A stretch of 64,000 bases of DNA, taken from positions 558,001-622,000 of the forward strand of contig NZ_JAFCKS010000004.1 of assembly GCF_018129995.1 (NCBI RefSeq), written 5' to 3'. Below the pieces are notes generated by a model that was not told the DNA's origin, did not search any database, and saw nothing but the letters and a program-made list of their open reading frames with translations. The translations under genes and the position numbers were made by a program. Positions 51,780 to 59,949 of the stretch are shown here, piece by piece. The number at the start of each line of letters is the position of its first letter. Positions within the stretch are counted from its first letter, which is position 1. This DNA comes from Bradyrhizobium sp. SZCCT0153. GTDB taxonomy: Bacteria; Pseudomonadota; Alphaproteobacteria; Rhizobiales; Xanthobacteraceae.

Positions 51780-52702
51780 GTTGACGTCCCCTGCACGGGG
51801 ATCGCGCGCAGATGATCGTAGCCGGCGGGAAACGGGGTGAGCTCATCGCCGGGATCTTCCGGCGCAATCCAGACCGCCTTGTTGCCCCGCCAGCGTCCGG
51901 CCAGCACGTCATCGGCGAAGCGCGCGAGCAGGTCAGCTGTGAGCGCACCCTTCTCGAGCGTAAAGGCGTGATAGGCACGCGGGATGATCACGAGCGCGCT
52001 GTCGGGGATTTCGACCCGCAAGGTCTCGTGCAGCGCGCGCGGCGTCAGGAAGTCGAACTCGCCGTTCAGGATCATGGTCGGCACGGCGATCGACGAAAGC
52101 TGCGGCGTCAGCGGCTGAAAGTCGAGAAACGACTCCATCAGGTTCTGAAGCGCGTAGACATCGTTGACCAGCCAGCCCTGCCGCTTCACGCTGTCGAGCT
52201 TGTTCAGCAGCGGCTTGAGCCATTCATCGGACAGGTTCATCGGCAGCAGCAGATCCTGGAGATAGCCGGTGCCGCCCAGGATCAGTCCGGTGCGCAGGGC
52301 ATTGCCGATCAAGAGAAGCTGGGGCGAAAGCTCGGCAAAGCAGCTCATCGGCACCAGGCCCGAAAGGCGCTTGCCATGCTCGATGGCGTAGCGAAGCGCG
52401 ATCAAGCCGCCGAAGCTGATACCGCTGAGGAAGATCGGCTCATCGCCGAGCTCGCCGATCAGGCGATGCAGCGCCAGGACCTGGTCGTCCTGATTGATGA
52501 AGAGCGCGGGCTTGTCGGAGGCGCCCTGACCGAGCAGATCGAAGGTCGCAACGCGAAACCCACGCGCGATCAGCGCGTCGCGATAGGGGGTCCACAGTTC
52601 GGAATATTGTGTCAGTCCGTTGACCAGCACATAGGCCGGCGCCTTGGCAGGACCGTCGAGCTCGTACCGGATCCGGTAGGAGCCGTGGCTGAGGAAAGGC
52701 AT
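51776..52702 (-). CDS. Alpha/beta hydrolase
   Basis: A 308-residue alpha/beta-hydrolase: ATFDLLGQGASDKPA is the strand-loop before the nucleophile region, GISFGGLIALRYAI holds the nucleophile Ser (G-x-S-x-G), LNGEFDFLTPRALHE gives the Asp, and PRAYHAFTLEKG the His. No signal peptide, so cytoplasmic. It could be an esterase, thioesterase or PHA-oligomer hydrolase. It is the first gene of a two-gene minus-strand unit with a FixK-type box 59 bp upstream. Confidence 0.87.
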   Translation of the reverse strand: MPFLSHGSYRIRYELDGPAKAPAYVLVNGLTQYSELWTPYRDALIARGFRVATFDLLGQGASDKPALFINQDDQVLALHRLIGELGDEPIFLSGISFGGLIALRYAIEHGKRLSGLVPMSCFAELSPQLLLIGNALRTGLILGGTGYLQDLLLPMNLSDEWLKPLLNKLDSVKRQGWLVNDVYALQNLMESFLDFQPLTPQLSSIAVPTMILNGEFDFLTPRALHETLRVEIPDSALVIIPRAYHAFTLEKGALTADLLARFADDVLAGRWRGNKAVWIAPEDPGDELTPFPAGYDHLRAIPVQGTST

Positions 52703-52761
52703 CGCGGCGCCCCGGCGGGAAATTCGTCGTGGAAATTCTCGCGCGCGCAGTGCGAATTCCC

Positions 52762-52775
52762 TTGCGCTAGATCAA
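52762..52775. promoter_or_regulatory. FixK/FNR-type box centred between divergent hydrolase genes
   Basis: TTGCGCTAGATCAA (left half-site with two mismatches) lies 59 bp from the minus-strand start at 52702 and 60 bp from the plus-strand start at 52836. The symmetric position supports a shared operator despite the weaker sequence. Confidence 0.55.
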
Positions 52776-52835
52776 GGGTCGCGCCGCCGCCGCTCATAAC
52801 GTTTGAAAAAATGTAGCCTGCCGGAGGAATTCGCC

Positions 52836-55343
52836 ATGATCGTGAGACATGTCATGCGGCGATATCTCATCAGCCTGCTGTTGCTGTTGATCGGGACATC
52901 GCTTGCGGTCGCGCAGCCGTTCTCGCGCCGCTCGTCGCAGGTGCAGCACGACGGGTTGAAGAAGACCTACGAGATCGCCAACTTCCGCCTCGGCGGAAAG
53001 TACGATCTCGCCGATCCCTCGAAATGGGAGAATGGCGGCGAGGGCGGCGTCACGCTGGAATCGCTTGGCGCCGGGAAACTGCACACGGCCTATATCGCGG
53101 TCGGCACGCCGCGGCGCAATGCCGCCGGCGAGATCACCAATGCCGTCGTCATCAACTCATACTATTCCGGCGATTCCACCGACATGTATGAGCAGTGGGT
53201 CAAGGGCGCCGCCTTGTCCGGCACCGTGCCCATCATCGGTCCGGGCCGGCCGATCGATACCGACCGCTATTACGTCATCATGGTCGACCCGCTCGGGACC
53301 TGGGGCGCGAGCAAGCCGTCCGACGGGCTTGGCATCAAGTTTCCGCAGTACAGCTACTATGACATGGTCCAGGCCAATTACCGGCTGCTGCGCGACGAGC
53401 TGAAGGTCGCGCGCGTGGCCCTCGTGTCGGGCGTCTCGATGGGCGGCACCCAGACCTATGTCTGGGGCGTGATGCATCCGGAATATATCGGCGCGCTGAT
53501 GCCGATCGGTGGCACGACGCAGTCGGATGGCGAGGATCCCGTCGGCAACTGGACGTTCCAGATGATGACCGCAGCGATCGAATCCGATCCGGTGTGGCAG
53601 GCGACGAAGGGCGATTATTACAAGCTGCCCAAGGAGAAGCATCCGATGCCGGGCGTGGCATTCGGCTGGTCGATCCTCGGCATGACGGGCTATGACTTTG
53701 CCTTCCGTACGTCCCAGAACTGGGGGGCCGTCCAGCCCGAAATCTTCTATTGGGACCCACCGAACGAAAAGGCGGCGCTGAACGTCGTCAACCGTGCCAA
53801 GCTTTACGACGCGGTCGACCTCGTCTGGCGCAACCGGGTCGGCGAAACGCACAACATCAACGCTTATCTCGGCCGCATCCAGGCGCGCACGCTGGTGATG
53901 CACATCACGAACGACCTTTGGCTGAACTTCAAGCTGGCACAACAGGCGGTCGACCGCGTGCCCGGTGCGGACCTTATCGCTCAAGAAAGCCCGGTCGCCC
54001 ATTATGGCGTGTTTCCGATCATCAACCAGCGGAAGAACGACCCGAAGTTCGTCGCCTTCATGGACGATGTCGCAAGCCTCGATCGCGCGCAGAAGTTCGT
54101 CGACAAGAACTATCGCGTGCCCGGCGTCGCCGGGAATATCGATCCGAAGAAGTCGTTCTGGAAGGAGTTCGTGACCTACCCCTATCCGGTCAAATACGCC
54201 AACGCCAAGGACAAGAGCGGCAATACCTGGCAGATCGGCTACATGGATGAATATGCCGGCACCGACAAGGATCCGAAGGTCCTCGTCGTCATCCATGGCA
54301 AGGGCGCTTTCGGCGGCCACTACGGCAACATCATGCAGTATGCGCTACGCAGCGGCCTGCGCGTGATTGTGCCCGACCTGCCGCATTACGGCATGTCCGG
54401 GCCCGGCAATCTCGACAAGAGTCTGGCGCGCACCATGCAGGACATGCGCGAGGTCATCTACGACCTCGTCGTCAACCAGCTCGGCGTCAAGAAAGCGTAC
54501 TATCTCGGCCATTCGCTCGGCGGGCAGTTCGTGATGGGTTACGCCCTGACCTGGCCGGATGCGGTGCAGGGCCTCGCACTGGAGGCGCCGTCGGGGCTCG
54601 AGGAATATCCGCGCGACATCACTATCGCCAAGGGCAAGAAGGCGCGATTGTTCGACCCGGCCTTCGATCATGACTTCGACAAGTGGAAGGCGACCTGGGA
54701 CCAAACCGGCATTCTGGCCGCGGAGAAGGCGCGTGACGAGCAGAACATCCGCGATTTCTTCTACTTCAAGAAGCGCGACCCTGAGACCGGCGCGGTGTCT
54801 GCGGCGAAGAGCGGCTATTTCTTCAGCGACAGCGAATATGCCCGCCTCCACACCGAGCAGCGCGTCGGGCTGACCAAAGGTAATCCGAAGGAGCTCGAGC
54901 AGTGGTGCAACGTGTTCATCTATGACGTCTACACGATCGGTGCGGAGCTCCAGCAGGATGATCCGAAGAACCTCTACGAGCGACTCACGCAGATCAAGGC
55001 ACCGATCTTTCTCGCCTTTGGCGACAAGGAGCCGTTCATCCCGACGCCCGCCTTCAACGGGCTGACGGATCTCGGCCGCGACGCCATCACACCGTTCATG
55101 ACGCGCATGACCAATGCGGGTAACCGGCCGATCCTCAAGATCTATCCGGAGACCGGGCACTTCATTCATACCGACAACCCGGTCGAGTATCCGGCCGACG
55201 TCGTGGATTTCGTGACGAGGGGAAGCGTCGACACGTCATCGCCGCTCGGGACCGATCGCATGATCAAGGGCTCGGTGGTTTCGGCCCTGCCGGTGGCACC
55301 GACGCCGCCAGGCGCGGCGCCCACTGCCGGCCTGAACAAGTAG
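52836..55343 (+). CDS. Exported protein with two fused alpha/beta-hydrolase domains
   Basis: An 835-residue protein with a signal peptide (RYLISLLLLLIGTSLAVAQP). Domain 1 (about 60-430) is like homoserine acetyltransferase/MetX-type hydrolases, with VALVSGVSMGGTQTYVWG as nucleophile elbow. Domain 2 (about 460-800) has VLVVIHGKGAFGGHYG, AYYLGHSLGGQFVMGYAL and a late YPETGHFIH for the His. Two intact hydrolase folds in one exported chain are unusual. The ATG at 52836 has GGAGGA 7 bp upstream. It could cleave esters or polyesters in the periplasm or outside the cell. It is followed 9 bp later by a third hydrolase. Confidence 0.87.
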   Translation: MIVRHVMRRYLISLLLLLIGTSLAVAQPFSRRSSQVQHDGLKKTYEIANFRLGGKYDLADPSKWENGGEGGVTLESLGAGKLHTAYIAVGTPRRNAAGEITNAVVINSYYSGDSTDMYEQWVKGAALSGTVPIIGPGRPIDTDRYYVIMVDPLGTWGASKPSDGLGIKFPQYSYYDMVQANYRLLRDELKVARVALVSGVSMGGTQTYVWGVMHPEYIGALMPIGGTTQSDGEDPVGNWTFQMMTAAIESDPVWQATKGDYYKLPKEKHPMPGVAFGWSILGMTGYDFAFRTSQNWGAVQPEIFYWDPPNEKAALNVVNRAKLYDAVDLVWRNRVGETHNINAYLGRIQARTLVMHITNDLWLNFKLAQQAVDRVPGADLIAQESPVAHYGVFPIINQRKNDPKFVAFMDDVASLDRAQKFVDKNYRVPGVAGNIDPKKSFWKEFVTYPYPVKYANAKDKSGNTWQIGYMDEYAGTDKDPKVLVVIHGKGAFGGHYGNIMQYALRSGLRVIVPDLPHYGMSGPGNLDKSLARTMQDMREVIYDLVVNQLGVKKAYYLGHSLGGQFVMGYALTWPDAVQGLALEAPSGLEEYPRDITIAKGKKARLFDPAFDHDFDKWKATWDQTGILAAEKARDEQNIRDFFYFKKRDPETGAVSAAKSGYFFSDSEYARLHTEQRVGLTKGNPKELEQWCNVFIYDVYTIGAELQQDDPKNLYERLTQIKAPIFLAFGDKEPFIPTPAFNGLTDLGRDAITPFMTRMTNAGNRPILKIYPETGHFIHTDNPVEYPADVVDFVTRGSVDTSSPLGTDRMIKGSVVSALPVAPTPPGAAPTAGLNK

Positions 55344-55352
55344 GACCGGTTC

Positions 55353-56216
55353 ATGCCGAGGGTGCAGGCGGGTGAAATTCAGCTGGGCTGGCGAGAGTGG
55401 GGACACGGCGACATCACCGTCGTCTTCATCCACGGCAATCTCGCCAGCAAGGACTGGATCGAGCTCGCTGCGCCGCTTTTTCCCTCCGGCCTCCGTGTGA
55501 TCGGGATCGACTGGCGCGGCTGCGGCGACAGCGATCGGCCGAAGCCCACGGTCGATTATACCAACTATACGATGCAGCAGCACGCGCAGGACATGCTGGC
55601 TGCACTGGATACGCTGGGTATCAATTACTGCCATCTTGCAACGCATTCGACCGGCGGCATCATTGCGGCCCGCATGCTGTTGATGCAGCCACGCCGGTTC
55701 GGACGGGTGTTTGCGCTTGATCCGGTCACCCCGCTCGGCATGGCATTCAATGCCGACCAGATCGGGCTGTTCCGCGCGATGATGGCGAGCAAGGAGTTGA
55801 CCCGGTCGGTGATGGCGACCGCAGCGTCATCTTTGTTCGTGCCGGAAAGCATGGCGCCGAATATGATCCCGCAATTCCGTCCAGGGATCCCGGACATCCA
55901 GGCGCTGTTCGACCGGATCATCGAACAGACCTTTGGTGTCTCCGAGGGCATCTGGATCGGCACGCCCGTCAATCTCACCCGCGAGAAGGAGAGCCGCGAG
56001 CTGGAGCTCCGGATGCCGGATATCGGGCATTCGCATCTGGTGCTCTGGGGCGAGTGGGACGGCTGGATTCCGCCGGCCGATCTTCGCAGGATGGCCGAGG
56101 CGATGCCGGATTGCCGGCTCGTCGTGGTGCCCCGGGTCGGACATTCAATGAATCTCGAACTGCCCGCACTCTACGCCGGCTATTTCGGTGCGTGGTTCGG
56201 CGGGCTAACGGCATAG
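55353..56216 (+). CDS. Alpha/beta hydrolase
   Basis: A 287-residue single-domain hydrolase: VVFIHGNLASKDWIELAAPL (oxyanion loop HGN), GIDWRGCGDSDRP, ATHSTGGIIAARML with the nucleophile Ser in an H-S-x-G-G elbow, LWGEWDGWIPPAD (Asp) and PRVGHSMNLE (His). No export signal. It sits between the two-domain hydrolase and the phasin gene, in one transcript, which suggests a role in acyl-ester or PHA-intermediate turnover. Confidence 0.88.
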   Translation: MPRVQAGEIQLGWREWGHGDITVVFIHGNLASKDWIELAAPLFPSGLRVIGIDWRGCGDSDRPKPTVDYTNYTMQQHAQDMLAALDTLGINYCHLATHSTGGIIAARMLLMQPRRFGRVFALDPVTPLGMAFNADQIGLFRAMMASKELTRSVMATAASSLFVPESMAPNMIPQFRPGIPDIQALFDRIIEQTFGVSEGIWIGTPVNLTREKESRELELRMPDIGHSHLVLWGEWDGWIPPADLRRMAEAMPDCRLVVVPRVGHSMNLELPALYAGYFGAWFGGLTA

Positions 56217-56247
56217 GACTTGCAGCATAACCAGGAGGAACGACACC

Positions 56248-56598
56248 ATGGCCGACATCAATCCATCTGCCGAAGGCATTCGTACGATGCTAGCCGAGAC
56301 GCTCGGCCGTCTGCGCAAGGCCAATGCGGAATATTTCGAGCAGCTGGAGAAGGGCCTGAGCGCCTCGCCGCTGCCGATTGCCAACCAGGCCAAGGAATTC
56401 TGCAGCTACATGCAGCGCAACGTCGCTGCGACATTTGATCTCGGCGACAAGATCATTCAGGCCAAGGACATGCAGGACGCGCTCAAGATCCAGTCCGATT
56501 TCTTCCAGGAGCAGATGCGTTTGCTCACCGATCAGACCAGGAGCATGGGCGAGTCCGCAATGAAGGCGGCGGCAGGGGCCTTTACGCCGAAGGCGTGA
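56248..56598 (+). CDS. Phasin family protein
   Basis: A 116-residue amphipathic helical protein starting MADINPSAEGIRTMLAETLG, with YFEQLEKGLSASPLPIANQA and FQEQMRLLTDQTRSMGESAM. The C-terminal FxxxQ...L..Q....GE pattern is typical of phasins (PF09361 type), which coat polyhydroxyalkanoate granules. GGAGGA lies 10 bp upstream. Its place in a hydrolase operon ties the island to storage-polymer metabolism. It overlaps the next gene by 4 bp. Confidence 0.9.
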   Translation: MADINPSAEGIRTMLAETLGRLRKANAEYFEQLEKGLSASPLPIANQAKEFCSYMQRNVAATFDLGDKIIQAKDMQDALKIQSDFFQEQMRLLTDQTRSMGESAMKAAAGAFTPKA

Positions 56599-57083
56599 GC
56601 AGTGCGGTTGCCTCGGGGCGCGCGATGGCGGTTCAGTTCCTGCTCGGCACCTTCGTCAGCGTGATCGACATCATGATCCACGCGCTGGTGACCGTTGCAG
56701 CGATCGACATCGCTCGCGCGGCGGGATTGCAGCATACGTCGCGGCCTCGATCGCATCTGATGGCCGTGATGGTCACGACGGCTGTCATTTTGATGGTCGC
56801 GCATACGGTTGAGGTGCTGGTCTGGGCGCTGGCCTATGCCGTGGTTGGCGCAGCGCCTGCCGGAAGCGATCTGCTGTATTTTACCTTCGTGAACTACACC
56901 ACGCTCGGCTATGGCGATATTACTCCCGTGGAGGGGTGGCGGCTAACCGGACCGATGACCGCAATGAACGGAATCCTGATGTTCGGCTGGTCCACCGCCG
57001 TCTTGTTCGAGGTGCTGCGCAAGACGCTCGAACATCTCGCCGCTATTGCGGCCGCCGGGTCTAGTTCTGCAGATCGAGGCTAG
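56595..57083 (+). CDS. Small two-helix-type K+ channel protein
   Basis: A 162-residue membrane protein. Helices lie near 12-40, 56-86 and 112-145, and the pore loop between the last two contains NYTTLGYGDITP with the K+ selectivity filter T-L-G-Y-G-D. It lacks an RCK domain. It starts with GTG in a GTGA overlap with the phasin gene and could restore membrane potential or osmotic balance under energy limitation; that role is speculative. Its last 23 bp overlap the end of the convergent FixK-like gene. Confidence 0.85.
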   Translation: MSSAVASGRAMAVQFLLGTFVSVIDIMIHALVTVAAIDIARAAGLQHTSRPRSHLMAVMVTTAVILMVAHTVEVLVWALAYAVVGAAPAGSDLLYFTFVNYTTLGYGDITPVEGWRLTGPMTAMNGILMFGWSTAVLFEVLRKTLEHLAAIAAAGSSSADRG

Positions 57084-57744
57084 CGAGCTGCGGCCGATCC
57101 AGCAGCACGATCTGGCGCTGGTTGCTGCCGATGAAGCCGAGGATGCCGAGCTCGTGCAGTCGCGACAGCGCGCGGGACACGGTCTCCAGGGTCAGTCCGA
57201 GATAGTCCGCGATGTCGCGCCGCGACATCGGGAGCGCCAGGATGCCCGCGGCCGTCAGCCGCTTGTCCATTTCGATCAGGAAGGCCGCGACCCGCTCCAG
57301 CGATGTCTTGCGGCCCAGCAGCAGCATGTGGTCTTCGGCATGCTGAAGATTGCTGGTGGTCATGCTGAGCAGATTTCGAGCGACCATGGCGTCGCTTTCC
57401 GCAACGAGCTCGAGGCTTTGCCGCCTGACCAGGCGAACCGCGGTGTCGACGACGGCCTCCGCCGTGAATCTGTGTTCGCTGCCGTTCTCCAACCCGAATA
57501 TGTCGCCGGCCAGGTGAAACGCGCCGATCTGGCGGCGGCCGTCGGACAGCAACTTGTAGCTTCGGACCGCGCCCAGCTTGACCTGGTAGACGTAGTCCGC
57601 GGGCTCCTTCTCGCCGTAGATCTCGGTACCCTTCTTGTAGGCAAATTCGTTTAAACTGATGATCGGATTCGAATCACTGGTCATTCCGAGTTCGCGCAGC
57701 GAGTTGGGGCGAGGGGAGGTATCGATGGCGCTACGGATGAACAT
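57061..57744 (-). CDS. Crp/Fnr-family regulator, FixK class
   Basis: A 227-residue regulator. The N-terminal cyclic-nucleotide-like beta roll contains VYQVKLGAVRSYKLLSDGRR and GAFHLAGDIFGLE. The DNA-binding helix is PMSRRDIADYLGLTLETVSR with the E-x-x-S-R residues that read TTGA half-sites. There is no N-terminal cysteine cluster, so it is FixK-like and not an Fe-S oxygen sensor like FNR. It is the natural candidate to bind the palindromes of this island. ATG 57744 is the likely start; the frame is open to 57816. Confidence 0.9.
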   Translation of the reverse strand: MFIRSAIDTSPRPNSLRELGMTSDSNPIISLNEFAYKKGTEIYGEKEPADYVYQVKLGAVRSYKLLSDGRRQIGAFHLAGDIFGLENGSEHRFTAEAVVDTAVRLVRRQSLELVAESDAMVARNLLSMTTSNLQHAEDHMLLLGRKTSLERVAAFLIEMDKRLTAAGILALPMSRRDIADYLGLTLETVSRALSRLHELGILGFIGSNQRQIVLLDRPQLASLDLQN

Positions 57745-58081
57745 GGCCAACTCCCGAACTGATGATGATGTGATAGCCCGCCATCGTTGAGGGGAAGGAG
57801 CCGCCGATACCCCCATTCCCGCATGGGTGGCTTACGACTAAAACCGCATATTCAGCCATTGTCTCTAGGTTCATTGTACCAAAGGACAGCGCAGCGAACG
57901 GTGCGCTAAATGAGATGATTGGCATGGGGCCTGCCCGATCTCTGGGGAGTATGGTGCGATCGAGATATTTCGGCATAATGTTGCTGTTCGATTATGCCGT
58001 GACTTCGGACGGACGGTGGCTTCCTTCGGGTGGCTTTTGATTAGCACTTCGCGATTTCGTGGCTTGCCCACGGTTCTGTGA
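57745..58081. promoter_or_regulatory. Divergent region between FixK-like and FixJ-like genes
   Basis: These 337 bp should contain promoters for both regulators. No FixK-type palindrome was found here, so the FixK-like gene may not autoregulate through the same site and may instead respond to a response regulator. Confidence 0.45.
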
Positions 58082-58723
58082 GTGGCTCGAGAGGGGACAT
58101 TGCCAGGCCTCGTTTATGTCGTGGACGACGACGAATCGTTTCGAGTGGCAATCGAGCGCCGGCTCAAGGTTGGCGGCTATGAGGTCGTGACGCATTCATC
58201 GGCGCAGGAGCTGCTTGATCACATGCCGGATGCTTCAAGACCCGGATGCATCCTGCTCGACGTGCAGATCCCCGGGCTGAGTGGACCCGAGTTGCAAGCA
58301 CGGCTCATCGAACTGGGTTCGATGCTGCCGATCGTGTTTCTCACCGGTCATGCCGATACCGCAACCACCGTCCGCACCATCAAGGCCGGGGCGGAGGATT
58401 TTCTGACCAAGCCGGTTTCATCGGAGCAATTGATCGATGCGATCGAACGGGCATTGGCCCGCTGGGAAGCCTCGCGCGGCCGACAGAGCAAGCTCGACGC
58501 GCTGCGTGCTCTTTTGGCGTCGCTGACGCCGCGCGAACGGCAGGTGTTCGACCTGATCGTGCGCGGCAAGATAAACAAGCAGATCGCCCATGAGCTTGGG
58601 ACCACCGAACGTACGGTGAAGGCGCATCGCCATCAGGTGATGGAGAAAATGCGGGTGCCTTCGTTCGCCGAGCTGGTTTCAATCGCCGAGCGCTTGGGTC
58701 TGCTCGATCCCGGGAAGATGTAA
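58082..58723 (+). CDS. FixJ-like response regulator
   Basis: A 213-residue two-domain regulator. The receiver has YVVDDDESFRVAIERRL, the phospho-acceptor Asp in CILLDVQIPGLSG (about D61), FLTGHAD and the Lys in FLTKPVS. The LuxR/FixJ HTH is LTPRERQVFDLIVRGKINKQ with TTERTVKAHRHQVMEKM. No sensor kinase is adjacent. In FixLJ systems FixJ-P activates fixK; this gene is divergent from a FixK-like gene, so a parallel circuit is suggested. It starts with GTG at 58082. Confidence 0.9.
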   Translation: MAREGTLPGLVYVVDDDESFRVAIERRLKVGGYEVVTHSSAQELLDHMPDASRPGCILLDVQIPGLSGPELQARLIELGSMLPIVFLTGHADTATTVRTIKAGAEDFLTKPVSSEQLIDAIERALARWEASRGRQSKLDALRALLASLTPRERQVFDLIVRGKINKQIAHELGTTERTVKAHRHQVMEKMRVPSFAELVSIAERLGLLDPGKM

Positions 58724-58915
58724 CTAACCGGTCGGTACATGAGCCCGTCGCTGTTGTTCTCATTGCGTCCTGTACGAAGGGACAATATGAAACTTTGTTG
58801 ACAGAATCCGGCAGAAGCTGCGTAGTGTTTTCTCGTCGAGAGCGGCGCGGAATTATCAAACGACCGGATCAATAGCGATATCGCCGCAACTTCTCCGGAC
58901 TCAGAAAGAGATCTC

Positions 58916-59290
58916 TTGTCCGCACGCAGATTCATTTTCGTTGTGGATGATAATTCTTCCGTGCGCCGAAGCATAGAGCGTCTGCTTCGCGAGCGTGGCT
59001 TCGATGTGATCCCGTTCGACTCGGCCAGCGCACTGCTGCGTCATGGCCGTTTCGACGAAGCCTGTTGCATCGTTCTGGATATCAACCTGAACGGCGAATC
59101 CGGCATCGTTCTCCGCCGCAGGATCGCGCAGGAGGGCGCTACCGTGCCGGTCATCTACATCACCGGCAACGACAGCCACGCGAACCAGGCGGCGGCGATC
59201 GAGTCGGGATGTGTTGCCTATCTGACGAAGCCGTTTGCCGCGGATGCATTCATCGAGTCGGTGGAACGTGCCTGCACCGGAAGCGTCTAA
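58916..59290 (+). CDS. Single-domain response regulator (receiver only)
   Basis: A 124-residue stand-alone receiver: FIFVVDDNSSVRRSIERLLR (acidic pair), CIVLDINLNGESG (about D55), YITGNDSHANQ (Thr) and YLTKPFAAD (Lys). There is no output domain, so it may act as a phosphate sink or protein-interaction switch near the FixJ-like regulator. A TTG start at 58916 is inferred because no ATG lies near the conserved N-terminus. Confidence 0.85.
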   Translation: MSARRFIFVVDDNSSVRRSIERLLRERGFDVIPFDSASALLRHGRFDEACCIVLDINLNGESGIVLRRRIAQEGATVPVIYITGNDSHANQAAAIESGCVAYLTKPFAADAFIESVERACTGSV

Positions 59291-59305
59291 CCCGATCGCG
59301 CTCGT

Positions 59306-59920
59306 TCATTCGTCGATGTCCTGTTCAAATGTCTTTGCCGCCGCGCCCTTGTGGACGGAGGCGAACTGGGTGAGCGGCAGTGAAGTCGTCACGGCCAGAA
59401 GGCTGGAATCAACCACCACGAGTACCAGTGCCTTTCCGGACTCCATCGCTGTGACGAAGCTGTGATCCACGACGTCGGCGGCGATGCAGGCGTTGGTAAG
59501 GCACCAGTTGTAGGGGAGCAGCTGCTCGCTGCCCTGATCGACCGTCAGCTTGGCTGGCTGTTTTAGATACATGCCGACCGGAACGAACACTTGCAGCCGC
59601 GCGGCGCGGTCGCCGTCACGCTCGATCAGGTCCACGCGTACCGCCGTTTGCCCGGTCGGAAACTTGCCCGTGATCGACGTCCGGCACAGCGCACGCGCAC
59701 CGCCCGGCTTGAAGCAGAGCTTCTGCCAGTCGCCGAAAGTGATGTCCTTGGCTTCGCGCTGTCCGCGGGGCGCGATTTCGGCGGGTTTCGCCTGGCGCGC
59801 CTGCTGTTGCGCTGCAGCGGCGCTCAGAACCGAAGCTGGTCCGGTGATAGCGGCAGCGAACAGAATCGACAGGCAGGCGCGTGCAGGCCTGGGCCACGGT
59901 GTTGAAGCTGTGTCGATCAT
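59306..59920 (-). CDS. Invasion-associated locus B (IalB) family exported protein
   Basis: A 204-residue protein with a signal peptide (ACLSILFAAAITGPASVLSA). The mature part has KDITFGDWQKLCFKPGG, RCR-like ARALCRTSITGKF, FVPVGMYLKQPAKLTVDQG and YNWCLTNACIAA, the conserved IalB features including the paired cysteines. IalB proteins are periplasmic; in rhizobia the role is unclear. It follows the dienelactone-hydrolase-like gene by 29 bp and probably closes that operon. ATG 59920 is chosen over 59992. Confidence 0.85.
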   Translation of the reverse strand: MIDTASTPWPRPARACLSILFAAAITGPASVLSAAAAQQQARQAKPAEIAPRGQREAKDITFGDWQKLCFKPGGARALCRTSITGKFPTGQTAVRVDLIERDGDRAARLQVFVPVGMYLKQPAKLTVDQGSEQLLPYNWCLTNACIAADVVDHSFVTAMESGKALVLVVVDSSLLAVTTSLPLTQFASVHKGAAAKTFEQDIDE

Positions 59921-59949
59921 GACAGTGTCTCCAGGCGCCGCGCTTGCGG

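Noticed and set aside
53157..54320. 387-codon minus-strand open frame
   Set aside because: Antisense to the two-domain hydrolase, which has two clear nucleophile elbows.
37621..57880. Shared 14-mer TCATTGTACCAAAG at about 37624 and 57871
   Set aside because: Two exact copies of a 14-mer are expected by chance in a window of this size, and the sites have no common position relative to genes.
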